A DNA stretch of 64,000 nucleotides from Pseudoalteromonas rubra (GTDB lineage Bacteria > Pseudomonadota > Gammaproteobacteria > Enterobacterales > Alteromonadaceae). Under the pieces are notes generated by a model. That model did no database searches. It saw only the letters and a list, made by a program, of their open reading frames with translations, and was not told the DNA's origin. The translations under genes were made by a program, and so were the position numbers. Location of the stretch: the NCBI RefSeq assembly GCF_001482385.1, contig NZ_CP013611.1, positions 1,922,001 to 1,986,000 of the forward strand, read 5' to 3'. The first letter of the stretch is position 1, and every line of letters begins with the position of its first letter. Below are positions 24,317-34,287 of the stretch, in pieces.

Positions 24317-24937
24317 ATGAAAAATACACAAGCCCTTGAAACCCTTTCTTCTTCACGCAATCGGCGACTACTGCGCCTGCTCATCGCTGCAGTGTGCTTT
24401 TTAACCATTACCTGGCTGGCATTTAACACCAGTTTTCGCTCCCATCAGCTGTTACACAGCAATGCCGACCACGCTGGCCGCAGCCTGACTAAGCAATTGG
24501 CACTGAATGCCGCTCTGCCAATGAGCCGCATGGATACGCCCCAGCTCAGAGCTTTGAGCAACCACCTCGCCAGTGACGACTATGTGCTGTCTGTCAGAGT
24601 CTACAACCACCAGGGCCAGTTTATTATTGGTAATGATGGCCAGAATGCGCCACCTCAGATAACCGATTTGCCCCGCCACCTGCCCGGACTGGCTCAGTCA
24701 AAGCAACCCATTGTGGAACCCATATATGACGCAGAGCAACAGCCCATTGGCTTTGTCAGCGTAGAATACTTAACGGAAGCTGCGATGGCACAAAGCCACC
24801 GTCATTTTCATGAGCTGGGTCGCGTGGTACTGCTGATGCTGGGCATTGCCTGTATTTTTACCTGGCAGATAGGGCGCGCGCTGAAACGCTGGGAAGTGAA
24901 ACGTCAGATCCGAAACAGTGCAGCAGAAGAGGAGTAA
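24317..24937 (+). CDS. YtjB/SMP-family inner membrane protein
   Basis: This 206-residue protein has one transmembrane helix near 20-40 (LLIAAVCFLTITWLAF), a periplasmic stretch with LALNAALPMSRMDTPQL and DDYVLSVRVYNHQGQFI, and a second helix near 172-188 (VVLLMLGIACIFTWQIG) before a charged tail. It fits the SMP family (YtjB, also called SmpA), whose gene lies next to and divergent from serB in E. coli. The role is poorly known. Its 3' end overlaps the tatD-like gene by 34 bp. Confidence 0.75.
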   Translation: MKNTQALETLSSSRNRRLLRLLIAAVCFLTITWLAFNTSFRSHQLLHSNADHAGRSLTKQLALNAALPMSRMDTPQLRALSNHLASDDYVLSVRVYNHQGQFIIGNDGQNAPPQITDLPRHLPGLAQSKQPIVEPIYDAEQQPIGFVSVEYLTEAAMAQSHRHFHELGRVVLLMLGIACIFTWQIGRALKRWEVKRQIRNSAAEEE

Positions 24938-25668
24938 AGCGCGTGTGCAAGCTGCTGTGCAGGTTCCTTTCGGATGTCACACAAATGCGCAAATACCTCC
25001 GCCATGCGTTTCGGTACGTTAGGCTGTCCCTGATAACCCGCTAACGGCATCGACGGTGCATCCGTCTCCAGCACCAATGCATCCAACGGAACTTGCGCCA
25101 GGGTGGTACGGGTTTTCGCCGCTCGCGGATAACTGATGGTGCCACCCACACCGAGTTTAAACCCGAGCTTCAGATAACTCTGCGCATCTTGCAATGAACC
25201 AGAGAAAGCATGAATAACGCCCCCGTTTTGAGGGGACAGTCGTTTAAAGGCGTTCGCCAACAGATGATGACTTTTGCGGTGATGCACAATCAGCGGCAGA
25301 CCCAGCGCATTGGCCAGCGCGATGTGTTCAATAAACAGGTGTTGCTGCGCGTCAATATCCTCCACCATGGCATCAATACCACACTCACCAATTGCCACCA
25401 ACTGTGCACGATGCTGATGGGCAAGCGCTGCTAAGTCAGACATATCTGTGGCACTGTGCTGTGCCATAAAGTAAGGATGAAGACCAAAGGCGATGTGCAC
25501 GCCCGCATGCTGCTGTGCGAAAACAGGCAATGTGTGGCACTGTTCCAGTGTTACCCCTGGCACCACCCATTGCCCGACACCCAGCGCCTGCGCCTCTGTC
25601 AGGTGTTGTGGCAAACTCTCTTTAAGTACGTCAAAGTCGAGGTGGCAATGGGTATCAATGAAGCGCAT
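24904..25668 (-). CDS. TatD-family metal-dependent hydrolase (YjjV-like)
   Basis: TatD-family enzymes are TIM-barrel metal hydrolases acting as DNases or on related phosphoesters. Metal-ligand motifs are DTHCHLDFD at the N-terminus, IGECGID, VIHAFSGS and LETDAPSMP. Length (254) matches YjjV. The ATG at 25668 was taken as start; a GTG at 25680 would overlap the pdxH stop codon. It is cotranscribed with pdxH upstream, without a gap. Confidence 0.88.
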   Translation of the reverse strand: MRFIDTHCHLDFDVLKESLPQHLTEAQALGVGQWVVPGVTLEQCHTLPVFAQQHAGVHIAFGLHPYFMAQHSATDMSDLAALAHQHRAQLVAIGECGIDAMVEDIDAQQHLFIEHIALANALGLPLIVHHRKSHHLLANAFKRLSPQNGGVIHAFSGSLQDAQSYLKLGFKLGVGGTISYPRAAKTRTTLAQVPLDALVLETDAPSMPLAGYQGQPNVPKRMAEVFAHLCDIRKEPAQQLAHALYSSSAALFRI

Positions 25669-25679
25669 GGGGTATGACA

Positions 25680-26327
25680 CTACGGGTTAAGACGTTCAAC
25701 CTGCCACTGTCCGCTGACGTCTTTACGATACATAAAGCGGTCATGCAAACGATGCTCTCCCCCTTGCCAGAATTCAATCTGATGTGGTTTAACACAATAC
25801 CCGCCCCAGAAATCCGGCAACGGAATATCGCCTTTCGCAAACTTGCTTTTCATGCTGTTGAAGGTCTGCATCAGGGCCTGGCGAGAGGAGACCGGACGCG
25901 ACTGGGCTGAAGCCCAGGCAGCCAGCTGGCTTTCTTTTGGACGGGAAAGAAAGTATTTAGCAACCGCAGCCGTCGGCAGCGGCTCGGCTTCACCGTACAC
26001 GATCACCTGACGCTCCAGATTGTGCCAGGGAAAGTGCAATGAAATCTTATTATTACCTTTTAGCTCTTGTGCCTTACGCGATCCGGTATTGGTGAAAAAG
26101 ACAAAGCCGTTGTTGTCCACTTGTTTGAGCAACACGATCCGCTGTGACGGCTGACCCTGCTCATCTACCGTGGCCACCACCATGGCGGTCGGATCGCTGA
26201 GGTTTGCATCCACGGCCTGTTGCAGCCAGTGTTCAAACTGCACGATGGGGTTATCATCGAGCTTCTCGCGGGAGAGGCCATCTTTAGTATATTCGCGACG
26301 AATATCATCAAGTTTCATAGTGGTCAT
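25680..26327 (-). CDS. pdxH: Pyridoxamine 5'-phosphate oxidase
   Basis: FMN enzyme that oxidises pyridoxine/pyridoxamine phosphate to pyridoxal phosphate. The 215-residue product shows the family core: [49 protein letters not shown] and a C-terminal WQVERLNP. E. coli PdxH has 218 residues. It lies just downstream of the argS terminator and directly upstream of the tatD-like gene in the same direction. Confidence 0.95.
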   Translation of the reverse strand: MTTMKLDDIRREYTKDGLSREKLDDNPIVQFEHWLQQAVDANLSDPTAMVVATVDEQGQPSQRIVLLKQVDNNGFVFFTNTGSRKAQELKGNNKISLHFPWHNLERQVIVYGEAEPLPTAAVAKYFLSRPKESQLAAWASAQSRPVSSRQALMQTFNSMKSKFAKGDIPLPDFWGGYCVKPHQIEFWQGGEHRLHDRFMYRKDVSGQWQVERLNP

Positions 26328-26344
26328 TCCTTACATAACACAAA

Positions 26345-26364
26345 AGGCCGCAATAGTGCGGCCT
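26345..26364 (-). terminator. argS terminator
   Basis: AGGCCGCA and TGCGGCCT form an 8-bp stem around a 4-nt loop. On the minus strand it is followed by TTTTGTGTT, located between argS and pdxH. Confidence 0.75.
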
Positions 26365-26411
26365 CAGTCTAACACAACGTGATGCATGCATTGCATGACC
26401 TCACGCAGGAC

Positions 26412-28154
26412 TTACATCTGCTCCATCACCTCGATGCCCAGCAGTTCAAGACCGGTATTGAGTGTTCTGGCAACCAGATTACACAGCAACAGACGACTTT
26501 CACGTACTTCAGCAGACACATCGTCTTTAAGGATTGGACAAGCTTCGTAGAAGGTCATGTACAGACTCGCCAGCTCATACAGATACCCACATAGTACGTG
26601 TGGTGTGGCTTCGCCGATCATCAGATCCAATACTTCTTCAAGCTGCAGGAGTTTCAGCGCAAGCGCCTTTTCCTGTGGCTCTACGATATTGATGCTGCCA
26701 CTGAGCGCGGCACTGTCGACGCCGGCTTTGCGGAAAATACTGCGCACACGGGTATATGCATACTGTAAGTAAGGTGCGGTTGCGCCTTCAAAGCTCAGCA
26801 TAGTATCCCAGTTGAAGATATAATCACTGGTACGGTGTTTCGACAGATCGGCATATTTCACCGCGCCAATACCCACTTTGCGAGCGATTTCAGCACGCGC
26901 TTCTGCACTCAGCTCAGACGCACGGTCGGCCAATTTTTCGCTGGCACGGCTAACCGCTTCATCCAACAGTTCAGCCAGCTTGACTGTGCCGCCTGTACGG
27001 GTCTTGAACGGCTTGCCGTCGCTGCCCATCATAGTGCCAAACGGACAGAACTCATAGCTGGTTTCGTCGCGCAGCAGGCCCGCTTTGCGTGCAGTCAGCT
27101 CAACCTGGTTAAAGTGCAGGCTTTGACGGGCATCCACGAAGATCAGGATACGCTCAGCGCCCAGCTCATTGGAGCGGTAGTCACACGCAGCCAGATCGGT
27201 CGTGGCATACAAGAAACCACCACCCGATTTTTGCACGATAAACACCGATGGCTCACCATCTTTGTTTGCCAGCTCATCCAGGAACACCACCTGTGCGCCC
27301 TGATCTTCAACCGCAATGTTTTTCTCTTTTAACAGCGTGATGATCCCGGCCAAACGATCGTTGTAAGCACTTTCAGCCATAATGTCGTCGCGCGTGAGCG
27401 TCACATTCAGCTTTTTGTATACTTCTTCAGAATGCTTCACAGACGTGTCGATAAACAACTGCCATAATTTCTGGCAATGTGCATCACCGCCTTGTAATTT
27501 AACCACGTAATCACGGGCCTTATCCGAGAACCCTTCCTCATCGTCGAAGCGCTTCTTAGCGTCACGATAGAAAGTTTCTAAATCCGCCAGCGCCACGTTT
27601 TCCAGATCAATACCTTGCGCCAGCATATCTTCCAGGTGTGCGATCAGCATACCAAACTGCGTGCCCCAGTCGCCCACGTGGTTCTGACGCGTGACTTTGT
27701 CACCACGGAACTCAAGCGCACGTACCACGGCATCACCGATGATGGTAGAACGCAGGTGACCCACGTGCATTTCTTTGGCCAGGTTAGGCGACGAGAAGTC
27801 GACGACCACGTTTTGCGCCTGAGCATGCTCAGCCACGCCTAGCTTGGCATCCTGATTGGCGGCTTCCAGGCTCGCAGCCAGAAACTCCGGCTTAAGGTGA
27901 ATATTGATAAAGCCCGGGCCAGCAATTTCAGTTTTAGCAGCCACATCGCTCACATCCAGATTATCAATGATCTTCTGTGCCAGCTCACGCGGGTTGGTTT
28001 TTAGTGCTTTTGCAGCGCCCATTGCGCCATTGATTTGATAGTCACCAAACTGCGCACGGGTACTTTGCGTTACCGCCGGATTGGTGCCTTCAGGGATCCC
28101 TGCCGCGGCCATCGCAGACAGAGCTTTTTCAATTAGAATACTTTTAATGTTCAT
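26412..28154 (-). CDS. argS: Arginyl-tRNA synthetase
   Basis: Class I aminoacyl-tRNA synthetase charging tRNA-Arg. It has 580 residues (577 in E. coli). The HIGH motif appears as HVGH in [13 protein letters not shown] near 125; a canonical KMSKS is absent, as is common in ArgRS, with [11 protein letters not shown] at that place. The N-terminal Add-1 domain and the C-terminal anticodon domain ([13 protein letters not shown] onwards) are present. AAAGGAA precedes the start. It is a single gene with its own terminator. Confidence 0.96.
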   Translation of the reverse strand: MNIKSILIEKALSAMAAAGIPEGTNPAVTQSTRAQFGDYQINGAMGAAKALKTNPRELAQKIIDNLDVSDVAAKTEIAGPGFINIHLKPEFLAASLEAANQDAKLGVAEHAQAQNVVVDFSSPNLAKEMHVGHLRSTIIGDAVVRALEFRGDKVTRQNHVGDWGTQFGMLIAHLEDMLAQGIDLENVALADLETFYRDAKKRFDDEEGFSDKARDYVVKLQGGDAHCQKLWQLFIDTSVKHSEEVYKKLNVTLTRDDIMAESAYNDRLAGIITLLKEKNIAVEDQGAQVVFLDELANKDGEPSVFIVQKSGGGFLYATTDLAACDYRSNELGAERILIFVDARQSLHFNQVELTARKAGLLRDETSYEFCPFGTMMGSDGKPFKTRTGGTVKLAELLDEAVSRASEKLADRASELSAEARAEIARKVGIGAVKYADLSKHRTSDYIFNWDTMLSFEGATAPYLQYAYTRVRSIFRKAGVDSAALSGSINIVEPQEKALALKLLQLEEVLDLMIGEATPHVLCGYLYELASLYMTFYEACPILKDDVSAEVRESRLLLCNLVARTLNTGLELLGIEVMEQM

Positions 28155-28351
28155 TGTGTTTCCTTTGGGTCAGTGCCAGCCTGGGCACTGAGCAAACATC
28201 ATCGGCGCCTCGGGCGCCGGAATAAAACGCAGCTTTAAACAGTCAGCGAACAATAGGGTCGAATGCACCAGCTTATAGGAAGCGCCAGAGCCAAATCAAC
28301 CCGCAGCATGACTTTTGGGGCCATCAGACAAGCCGGATGGCCCACGTTAAC

Positions 28352-29941
28352 TTAGTGTTCGCGCGTCTGATGGAACTGCACGTCCGGATAACGTTCCATC
28401 GACAGGTTTAGATTCACCCGGCTTGGCGCGATATAAGTCAGGTTATCGCCTCCATCGAGTGCCAGGTTCTGCTCACACTTGCGGCGGAATTCAGCCAGTT
28501 TTTTCTCGTCTTCACAATTAACCCAACGCGCCGTCTGAACGTTAACGCTTTCGTAAATCGCATCCACGTTGTACTCAGACTTCAGTCGTGCCACTACCAC
28601 GTCAAACTGCAGCACACCGACCGCGCCTACGATTAGATCGTTGTTGATCAGCGGGCGGAACACCTGTACGGCACCTTCTTCTGATAACTGTACCAGACCT
28701 TTGAGCAACTGCTTTTGCTTGAGTGGATCTTTAAGGCGGATACGGCGGAACAGCTCAGGGGCAAAGTTCGGAATACCACTGAACTTGAGTTTTTCACCCT
28801 GAGTGAAGGTATCACCAATCTGGATTGTACCGTGGTTGTGCAAACCAATGATGTCACCGGCAAAGGCTTCCTGTGCGCGTTCACGATCTCCGGCCATAAA
28901 GGTCACGGCATCAGAGATGCTCACTTGTTTACCCAAGCGAACATGGTTCATCTTCATGCCCTGAGTGTATTTACCTGACACGATACGCATAAAGGCGATA
29001 CGGTCACGGTGTTTCGGGTCCATGTTGGCCTGAATTTTAAACACGAAGCCGGTGAATTTATCATCGTCTGCACACACTTCGCGCTCATCGGTTTGACGCG
29101 GCAACGGTGACGGCGCCCACTCAGTCAGGCCATCCAGCATATGATCCACACCAAAGTTACCAAGGGCGGTACCAAAATACACAGGCGTCAGTTCGCCACT
29201 GAGGAATAACTCTTTATCGAATTCGTGCGATGCGCCAATGACCAGTTCCAGCTCTTCACGCAATTGCTCCGCCAGACTCTCACCGATAGCGGCATCCAAG
29301 TCAGCGTTATCTAACCCCTTAATGGTGCGGACTTCCTGAATGGTATGGCCCTGACCCGTTTGATACAAAATGGTCTCATCACGGTGGATGTGGTACACCC
29401 CTTTGAATTCTTTACCACAGCCAATCGGCCAGGTAACTGGCGCACACATGATGTTCAGTTCAGTCTCAACCTCGTCCAGCAGCTCCATTGGATCGCGGAT
29501 ATCACGGTCCAGCTTGTTCATGAAGGTCACGATAGGTGTATCGCGTAAACGGGTGACTTCCATCAGCTTACGGGTTCGATCCTCAACACCTTTGGCCGCG
29601 TCGATAACCATCAGACAGGAGTCCACGGCAGTCAGTGTACGGTAGGTATCTTCCGAGAAATCCTCGTGCCCCGGAGTATCCAGCAGGTTAACCAGGCTGT
29701 CGTTGAACGGGAACTGCATCACAGACGTGGTTACTGAGATACCACGCTCTTTTTCCATGTCCATCCAGTCTGATTTGGCGTGCTGGTTAGAGCCTCGGCC
29801 TTTTACGGTACCGGCCTGTTGCAGGGCCTTACCGAACAAAAGGACTTTTTCTGTGATGGTGGTCTTACCCGCATCCGGGTGAGAGATGATAGCGAAAGTA
29901 CGTCGCTTGTTTATTTCATTGAGGAAAGTCTGGTCTGCCAT
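28352..29941 (-). CDS. prfC: Peptide chain release factor 3
   Basis: GTPase that recycles RF1/RF2 after peptide release. The 529-residue product matches E. coli RF3 in length. The P-loop is [13 protein letters not shown] near 20, the switch II region [16 protein letters not shown], and the guanine-specificity motif FMNKLDRD. Domain II carries [19 protein letters not shown]. It is a single gene facing away from the thioesterase gene. No convincing terminator was found in the 200 bp between it and argS; a GC-rich palindrome at 28203-28219 and an 8-bp inverted repeat at 28318-28343 lie there. Confidence 0.96.
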   Translation of the reverse strand: MADQTFLNEINKRRTFAIISHPDAGKTTITEKVLLFGKALQQAGTVKGRGSNQHAKSDWMDMEKERGISVTTSVMQFPFNDSLVNLLDTPGHEDFSEDTYRTLTAVDSCLMVIDAAKGVEDRTRKLMEVTRLRDTPIVTFMNKLDRDIRDPMELLDEVETELNIMCAPVTWPIGCGKEFKGVYHIHRDETILYQTGQGHTIQEVRTIKGLDNADLDAAIGESLAEQLREELELVIGASHEFDKELFLSGELTPVYFGTALGNFGVDHMLDGLTEWAPSPLPRQTDEREVCADDDKFTGFVFKIQANMDPKHRDRIAFMRIVSGKYTQGMKMNHVRLGKQVSISDAVTFMAGDRERAQEAFAGDIIGLHNHGTIQIGDTFTQGEKLKFSGIPNFAPELFRRIRLKDPLKQKQLLKGLVQLSEEGAVQVFRPLINNDLIVGAVGVLQFDVVVARLKSEYNVDAIYESVNVQTARWVNCEDEKKLAEFRRKCEQNLALDGGDNLTYIAPSRVNLNLSMERYPDVQFHQTREH

Positions 29942-30234
29942 TAGTCAATTCTTTAGGTTATACGCGGATCCACACATGCTGCGCAAAGTGTGCGCATGAC
30001 ACTTTGCAGGGTCATCCGGCGGGTTCATTTTTAATCGTGTACTATTTTCGCCGATCTTGGCGCTTTTAACAATCAGTGAAGGCCAGTTACACCATGATTT
30101 CGTTCAATATCGGGTCAAATCTCCCATACAGCATCCAAAGCCAAAAAAGGATATGAATATTTCTTGAATAAAATGACTTGCTTGGAGCTCGTCTGGTAGG
30201 ATAGTTCCCAATTTCAGATAAAAGATATAACAAC

Positions 30235-30975
30235 ATGAACAACAAGCTTTTTGTAATACCCAAACCAAACCCCAACGCTAAATTAAGGTTATTTTGTTTC
30301 CCTTATGCAGGTGGCTCACCAGCTATTTTTATGCCCTGGGTTGGTTTACTGCCAAATGAAGTTGAATTGGTGTTTGTTCAGTTTCCTGGTCGTGGCGCAC
30401 GCATGACCGAGACTGCCTACACTGACATGCAGCATAAAGTCGATGAACTTCTTACTCATCAGGCATATATAACAGAAAAACCCTTCGCGTTTTTTGGTCA
30501 TAGTTTAGGTAGTCGAGTAATTTTTGAGACTACGAAACGCCTGGTTGCACTAGGTGCACCGTTACCCGTTCACTTAATTGCGTCAGGAAGTCGGGCGCCC
30601 CATACCAACTCAAATAAAACGCAAACATACCATTTACCACACGATGAGTTTGTGGCTGAACTACTTAAGCTCAACGGTACACCCAAAGAACTGTTAGAAC
30701 ATAAAGAGCTTATGGAATTGCTTATCCCTCTACTCAGAGCCGATTTTCAGATTGCCGAATGCTATCAGGCCGAGCCTGTCAGCCTGCCCTGTCCTATCAC
30801 CGTATTTCATGGCTACGATGACATCGAAATCAGTGCCGAGCAGCTACACGGCTGGCAGGATTTGAGTAAGCACAAAATTGACATTCATTACTTTAATGGC
30901 GGCCACTTTTTCATCAACCAGTGCAAAGATGAAGTGATCAGTCAGGTCAATCAGGTACTTCGCAAAATACTGTAA
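30235..30975 (+). CDS. Type II thioesterase (NRPS/PKS-associated)
   Basis: Alpha/beta hydrolase that removes stalled acyl or aminoacyl groups from carrier proteins of non-ribosomal peptide and polyketide synthases. The 246-residue protein shows FCFPYAGGSPAIF at the N-terminus, QFPGRGARM, the nucleophile motif GHSLG with Ser90, the acid in HGYDDIEIS and the histidine in FNGGHFFIN. These are the hallmarks of GrsT/SrfAD-type enzymes. No synthase gene lies within the window, so it serves a distant cluster or is left over from a lost one. Confidence 0.88.
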   Translation: MNNKLFVIPKPNPNAKLRLFCFPYAGGSPAIFMPWVGLLPNEVELVFVQFPGRGARMTETAYTDMQHKVDELLTHQAYITEKPFAFFGHSLGSRVIFETTKRLVALGAPLPVHLIASGSRAPHTNSNKTQTYHLPHDEFVAELLKLNGTPKELLEHKELMELLIPLLRADFQIAECYQAEPVSLPCPITVFHGYDDIEISAEQLHGWQDLSKHKIDIHYFNGGHFFINQCKDEVISQVNQVLRKIL

Positions 30976-31040
30976 TTTGATTTGCCTAAGCGAGTAAGTT
31001 GGCCAAAGATAAACACATCTATGTGTATACAGGTAATAAA

Positions 31041-32011
31041 ATGGAAGGCTTACTTCATGCGCTCATGCTGGACGGTCAGGGTGGCGTAACCCCGGTATCA
31101 GATTTAACACAGGCACTCAAAGACGAAGTGCCGCTTTGGCGCACTTTGACTACACCCAGGACGCAATTCAGCAATTCTTGAGCCAGCTGGATTTTCTGCA
31201 AGAGTGGGAGTGGCAGGCATTACTTGCAGAGGAAACCCAGCCTCGTGTGTCCCATGCAAGTCAGGGGTTTGCTGTTATTTTTGCGCGGCGTCAACCTCAA
31301 CCCCAGACAAAATCCGGAAGGTATGGTCTCAGTGCGATGTTTTGTCAGTAAAAACCTGTGCTCACCTGCCGAAAGCGCGTGCTGATCTCTACCGAAGATT
31401 TACGTGATGCTTTGCTGGATGGCACAGGAGTAAGCTCAATTAGCGACCTGACTTGTGCTTTGATTGACCCCCTGACACATCGTATGCAAGATACACTGTG
31501 GCAGTTCGAGGAACAGCTGGACGAGTTTGAAGAGCAGCTGGACAAAGAGGCATACCAGCCCGACTATCACCAAATAACCTTACTGCGGCGTCAGGTTATT
31601 GCCTTAAAGCGTTGTATCAAACCGCGACGTCAGGCTATCTATGATTTGATTGACACTAAGGTGAACTTTCTGAGCCTTGGGCAGCGCCGCTTGCTCGGCG
31701 AGGCAAATAACACCCTCAGTCGCTATATTGAAGAACTGGACGCTTGTATTGAACGGGCACAAGTCCTGCAGCAAAGCATCACCAACCAACTCAATGAGCA
31801 GCTTAATCAGCGCATGTACATTATGTCCGTGGTCGCTGCCTTATTTCTGCCGTTGGGATTTTTAACCGGTCTATTGGGGATTAATATTAGAGGTATTCTA
31901 GGCACAGAGAATCCCTGGGCATTCACGATTTTCATACTTGCATTGGTGGTATTAAGTTGCTGCAGGCGTTCTATTCAAACGTCAGAAATGGATATGAAAT
32001 GCGGAAATTAG
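31041..32011 (+). pseudogene. zntB-like zinc/magnesium transporter, frameshifted
   Basis: The parts line up with CorA-family ZntB. MEGLLHALMLDGQGGVTP (from 31041) matches the N-terminal LDGRGG motif. HFDYTQDAIQQFL to TQPRVSHASQGFAVI follows in another frame from about 31137. PEGMVSVRCFVSKNL is in a third frame near 31320. From about 31380 to the end, one frame holds the coiled-coil domain and both C-terminal membrane helices with GINIRG at the place of the GxN signature. At least three frame changes and stop codons break it, so no full transporter can be made. The last 218-codon piece could still be translated. Confidence 0.8.
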
Positions 32012-32032
32012 AATCATCGGGATGGTGTAAAA

Positions 32033-32107
32033 TGGCGCTCTCGCTAGGGATCGAACCTAGAACTTGGCCTCCGGAGGGCCACGTGATATCCATTTCACCA
32101 CGAGAGC
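32033..32107 (-). tRNA. tRNA-Arg (anticodon CCG)
   Basis: On the minus strand the acceptor arms GCTCTCG and CGAGAGC pair, the anticodon stem TGGCC/GGCCA holds the loop CTCCGGA with anticodon CCG, and the T-arm reads CTAGGTTCGATCCCTAG. The 3' CCA is encoded. It would decode CGG. Confidence 0.95.
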
Positions 32108-32267
32108 AGCATCTTAGTGGTGCCAATAATAATCATATCCAGACACAAATACTAGTCATTGTTGTCTATATGCTTAATTTATGGTCTAAAACTCGAAAAA
32201 AGACTTCACACAGAGCGAAATTCACGATATTTAACTATGCTTAGAACAATAACAATAATGACGACCT

Positions 32268-32301
32268 GTTAATACACGGAAAATTGGTCTCCTGTATTAA
32301 C
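32268..32301. promoter_or_regulatory. Inverted repeat upstream of the HTH gene
   Basis: GTTAATACA (32268-32276) and TGTATTAAC (32293-32301) are perfect 9-bp inverted repeats, centre to centre 25 bp. The repeat ends 27 bp before the start codon at 32329, as expected for an autoregulatory operator or a structured leader. Confidence 0.5.
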
Positions 32302-32328
32302 ACGACATCATCCTGAGAGGACCGTATT

Positions 32329-32511
32329 ATGACTCCAATGACCACTGAACAAGTTGCTGAATTTTTAGATGTTAAAGTGGAGCGCGTCAGGCGACTGGCA
32401 CGCGAAAACCTGTTAGTTGCCAAACAACAGGATGAGCAGGGCGAACCCATTTTTGACAAAGATGACGTAGAAAAATACAAAGAACTGGCAAAACGACTGG
32501 GCGGCATTTAA
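32329..32511 (+). CDS. Small helix-turn-helix (excisionase/MerR-type) protein
   Basis: The 60-residue protein is almost only a winged HTH: TTEQVAEFLDVKVERVRRLARENLLVA, then EPIFDKDDVEKYKELAKRL. This is the HTH_17/excisionase pattern, seen in phage excisionases and in stand-alone chromosomal regulators. No integrase or attachment site is near, although a tRNA gene lies 220 bp away. GAGAGGACC gives a ribosome binding site. Role unknown; autoregulation is suggested by the inverted repeat in front. Confidence 0.75.
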   Translation: MTPMTTEQVAEFLDVKVERVRRLARENLLVAKQQDEQGEPIFDKDDVEKYKELAKRLGGI

Positions 32512-32598
32512 GCACGACAGAAGTGACACCCCTGCCCTATATTGCTTCGTATCCAGGCTAATAAAATGCCCGGCTGATGTTCGGGCCAACTGAACTGT

Positions 32599-33396
32599 TC
32601 AAAGCGACTCGTGTCGCCATGTCTTTAATAAAACCAGCAAAGGGTCAGCATAGGAGGCGAGCCCACGTTGCTGATACCAGGCAAAACAGAGCACCAGGTA
32701 AACCTCTACATAGCACTTAAGCTTATCCTCGGCATATTCTGGCAACAGGCGCTGTGCCAGGCTGAAATAGCGCTTCAGCATTTGATTACCTTCTCGTACA
32801 GACAGCGAAAAAGAGACACATAAGGCCGCCAAATCAAAATATCGGTCGTTGTATTGCGCGTATTCAAAATCGATAAACACCGGCCCCTGTGCAGTTACCA
32901 GCATATTGTCTTTGACCAAATCATTGTGGCAAAAGCAGATATCAGGCTCAAACTGCATCAACCTTTGACCTAAAGTGGACACATCAGATACCCCTTCAAG
33001 CACCTGAGCGGCCTCAGAGAGTGCCGCACTCAGGTCAAGCTGCGCTAACTGGGGCCATACAAAGCCATGTAACGTGTGCAGCTTCGCCAATAAGTTATCG
33101 CTCAGGCACAGTGGCTCATCTCGCTGTGGTAAAAATTCAAACAACGCCAGCCGGGTCTGAACATGATAGCCAGCCAATGGCTGCGCTACGCCGAGTTGGG
33201 CAAGCTGTGCCTGCGCTTGCAGCGCATGAACGGGTATTGCGCCTGAATAGTGCTTTAACAAAAACCCCTGTTGCGCCTGCTCCAGATAGTAATTTTTGTT
33301 ACTTAAGCCTTTGTTGAGTGGACGCAGTGCACTGATGGTAATATCAGGAAAAGCCAGCTTGATCAGCGCACTTAACTCAGCATCACAGTGCGGCAA
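32599..33396 (-). CDS. APH-fold phosphotransferase, thiamine/choline-kinase-like
   Basis: Protein-kinase-like small-molecule kinase. The catalytic loop is FCHNDLVKDNMLV and the metal-binding motif VFIDFEYAQYNDRYFDLA; both match choline/thiamine kinases. NKGLSNKNYYLE near the N-terminus fits the ATP-binding region. Its frame is open to 33441, but a TTG at 33396 with GAGGG in front is the better start and reduces overlap with pnuC to 14 bp. Being last in a run with pnuC and a YkoF-like gene, it probably phosphorylates an imported vitamin or precursor; thiamine is the best guess. Confidence 0.75.
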   Translation of the reverse strand: MPHCDAELSALIKLAFPDITISALRPLNKGLSNKNYYLEQAQQGFLLKHYSGAIPVHALQAQAQLAQLGVAQPLAGYHVQTRLALFEFLPQRDEPLCLSDNLLAKLHTLHGFVWPQLAQLDLSAALSEAAQVLEGVSDVSTLGQRLMQFEPDICFCHNDLVKDNMLVTAQGPVFIDFEYAQYNDRYFDLAALCVSFSLSVREGNQMLKRYFSLAQRLLPEYAEDKLKCYVEVYLVLCFAWYQQRGLASYADPLLVLLKTWRHESL

Positions 33397-34006
33397 GCGG
33401 TTTGCCCTCTTTTTGTTGATGCACTTCGTACCAACGCACATAACCCCAGCAGACTACAATGGTATAAAAACCAAATAACACCAGAGTGGGGTAATAGCCT
33501 TTAAGATAGTAAAGATACATAGATGCAGCATCAATCACCACCCAGTACAACCAGTTTTCCAGCACTTTACGGGCAACCAGGTAAGTGGTTACCACGGCAA
33601 AGCAGGTCGTCAGGCTGTCGAGATAAGCCAGCTCAGCATGCGTGTACTTATCCATCACATAGCCGATACCCAGTGCCACAAGTAGAGTGCCCAAAATAAT
33701 GACGCTATGTCGATACAAGGACCAGGAAACGATCTCCAGGGACTTATCCTGTCTGCCACTGCGCCACATCCACCAACCTACTACCGCCATGAACATATAG
33801 TAAAAGTTCAGCAATGACTCCATCAGCAATGCACCATTCCAGTACATCACTGTATAGATAAAGGTGCTGATAAACGCCGCAGGCCAGCACCATGAGTTTT
33901 CTCTTATCGCCAGCAACAGGTAGGCGGCGGATAAGACCACGGCCAGATATTCCCACACTGACATGGCGGTAAACCCAGCCAGGGTTTCAGCTAGCCACTG
34001 CATCAT
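33383..34006 (-). CDS. PnuC-family vitamin transporter
   Basis: This 207-residue membrane protein has about seven helices (YLAVVLSAAYLLLAI, AAFISTFIYTVMYW, NFYYMFMAVVGWWMW, then further ones). The family motif W-x-x-W-x is seen as GWWMWRSG. PnuC members import nicotinamide riboside or, as PnuT, thiamine by facilitated diffusion and metabolic trapping through a kinase. The flanking kinase and thiamine-binding-like gene favour a PnuT-type role. It overlaps the YkoF-like gene upstream by 4 bp, so translation is probably coupled. Confidence 0.8.
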   Translation of the reverse strand: MMQWLAETLAGFTAMSVWEYLAVVLSAAYLLLAIRENSWCWPAAFISTFIYTVMYWNGALLMESLLNFYYMFMAVVGWWMWRSGRQDKSLEIVSWSLYRHSVIILGTLLVALGIGYVMDKYTHAELAYLDSLTTCFAVVTTYLVARKVLENWLYWVVIDAASMYLYYLKGYYPTLVLFGFYTIVVCWGYVRWYEVHQQKEGKPLAAL

Positions 34007-34260
34007 GATTGAGGCGACAGGTCGCCACTGATGAATTTGCAGACAAACACAATTTTGCCATATTGCTCAAACGAGCGCTTCATTTCTACGGATAAGGTGT
34101 TCATCAGCACATCATAGTCACCAAACACCTGAGTAGACATGGTATTGGTCAGTACTTTTAGCTCCGAGTGCTGATTCAAGCGCTCGATAAAGTCTTTGAT
34201 AAAAGGGATATAGTCAGCATGTAATGGGTATTTGCTGATCTCGACAGAGAGTTGCATCAC
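34003..34260 (-). CDS. YkoF-like thiamine/HMP-binding small protein
   Basis: This 85-residue single-domain protein has the pattern SVEISKYPLHADY, VLTNTMSTQVFGDYD, YGKIVFVCKFISGD, which fits the YkoF-related/thiamine-binding ferredoxin-like fold family. B. subtilis YkoF binds thiamine and its precursor HMP. As first gene of a three-gene run with pnuC and a kinase, it suggests thiamine or precursor uptake. No THI-box riboswitch was seen in front of it. Confidence 0.6.
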   Translation of the reverse strand: MMQLSVEISKYPLHADYIPFIKDFIERLNQHSELKVLTNTMSTQVFGDYDVLMNTLSVEMKRSFEQYGKIVFVCKFISGDLSPQS

Positions 34261-34287
34261 AGTGTCCTCGTCAGAGTTATAAAGGAA

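Noticed and set aside
28203..28343. Terminators between prfC and argS
   Set aside because: The palindromes present have no T-run in the right direction and are far from the prfC stop codon or poorly placed.
32033..32511. Integrated element at tRNA-Arg with the excisionase-like gene
   Set aside because: No integrase, no second copy of the tRNA end and no phage genes in the surroundings.
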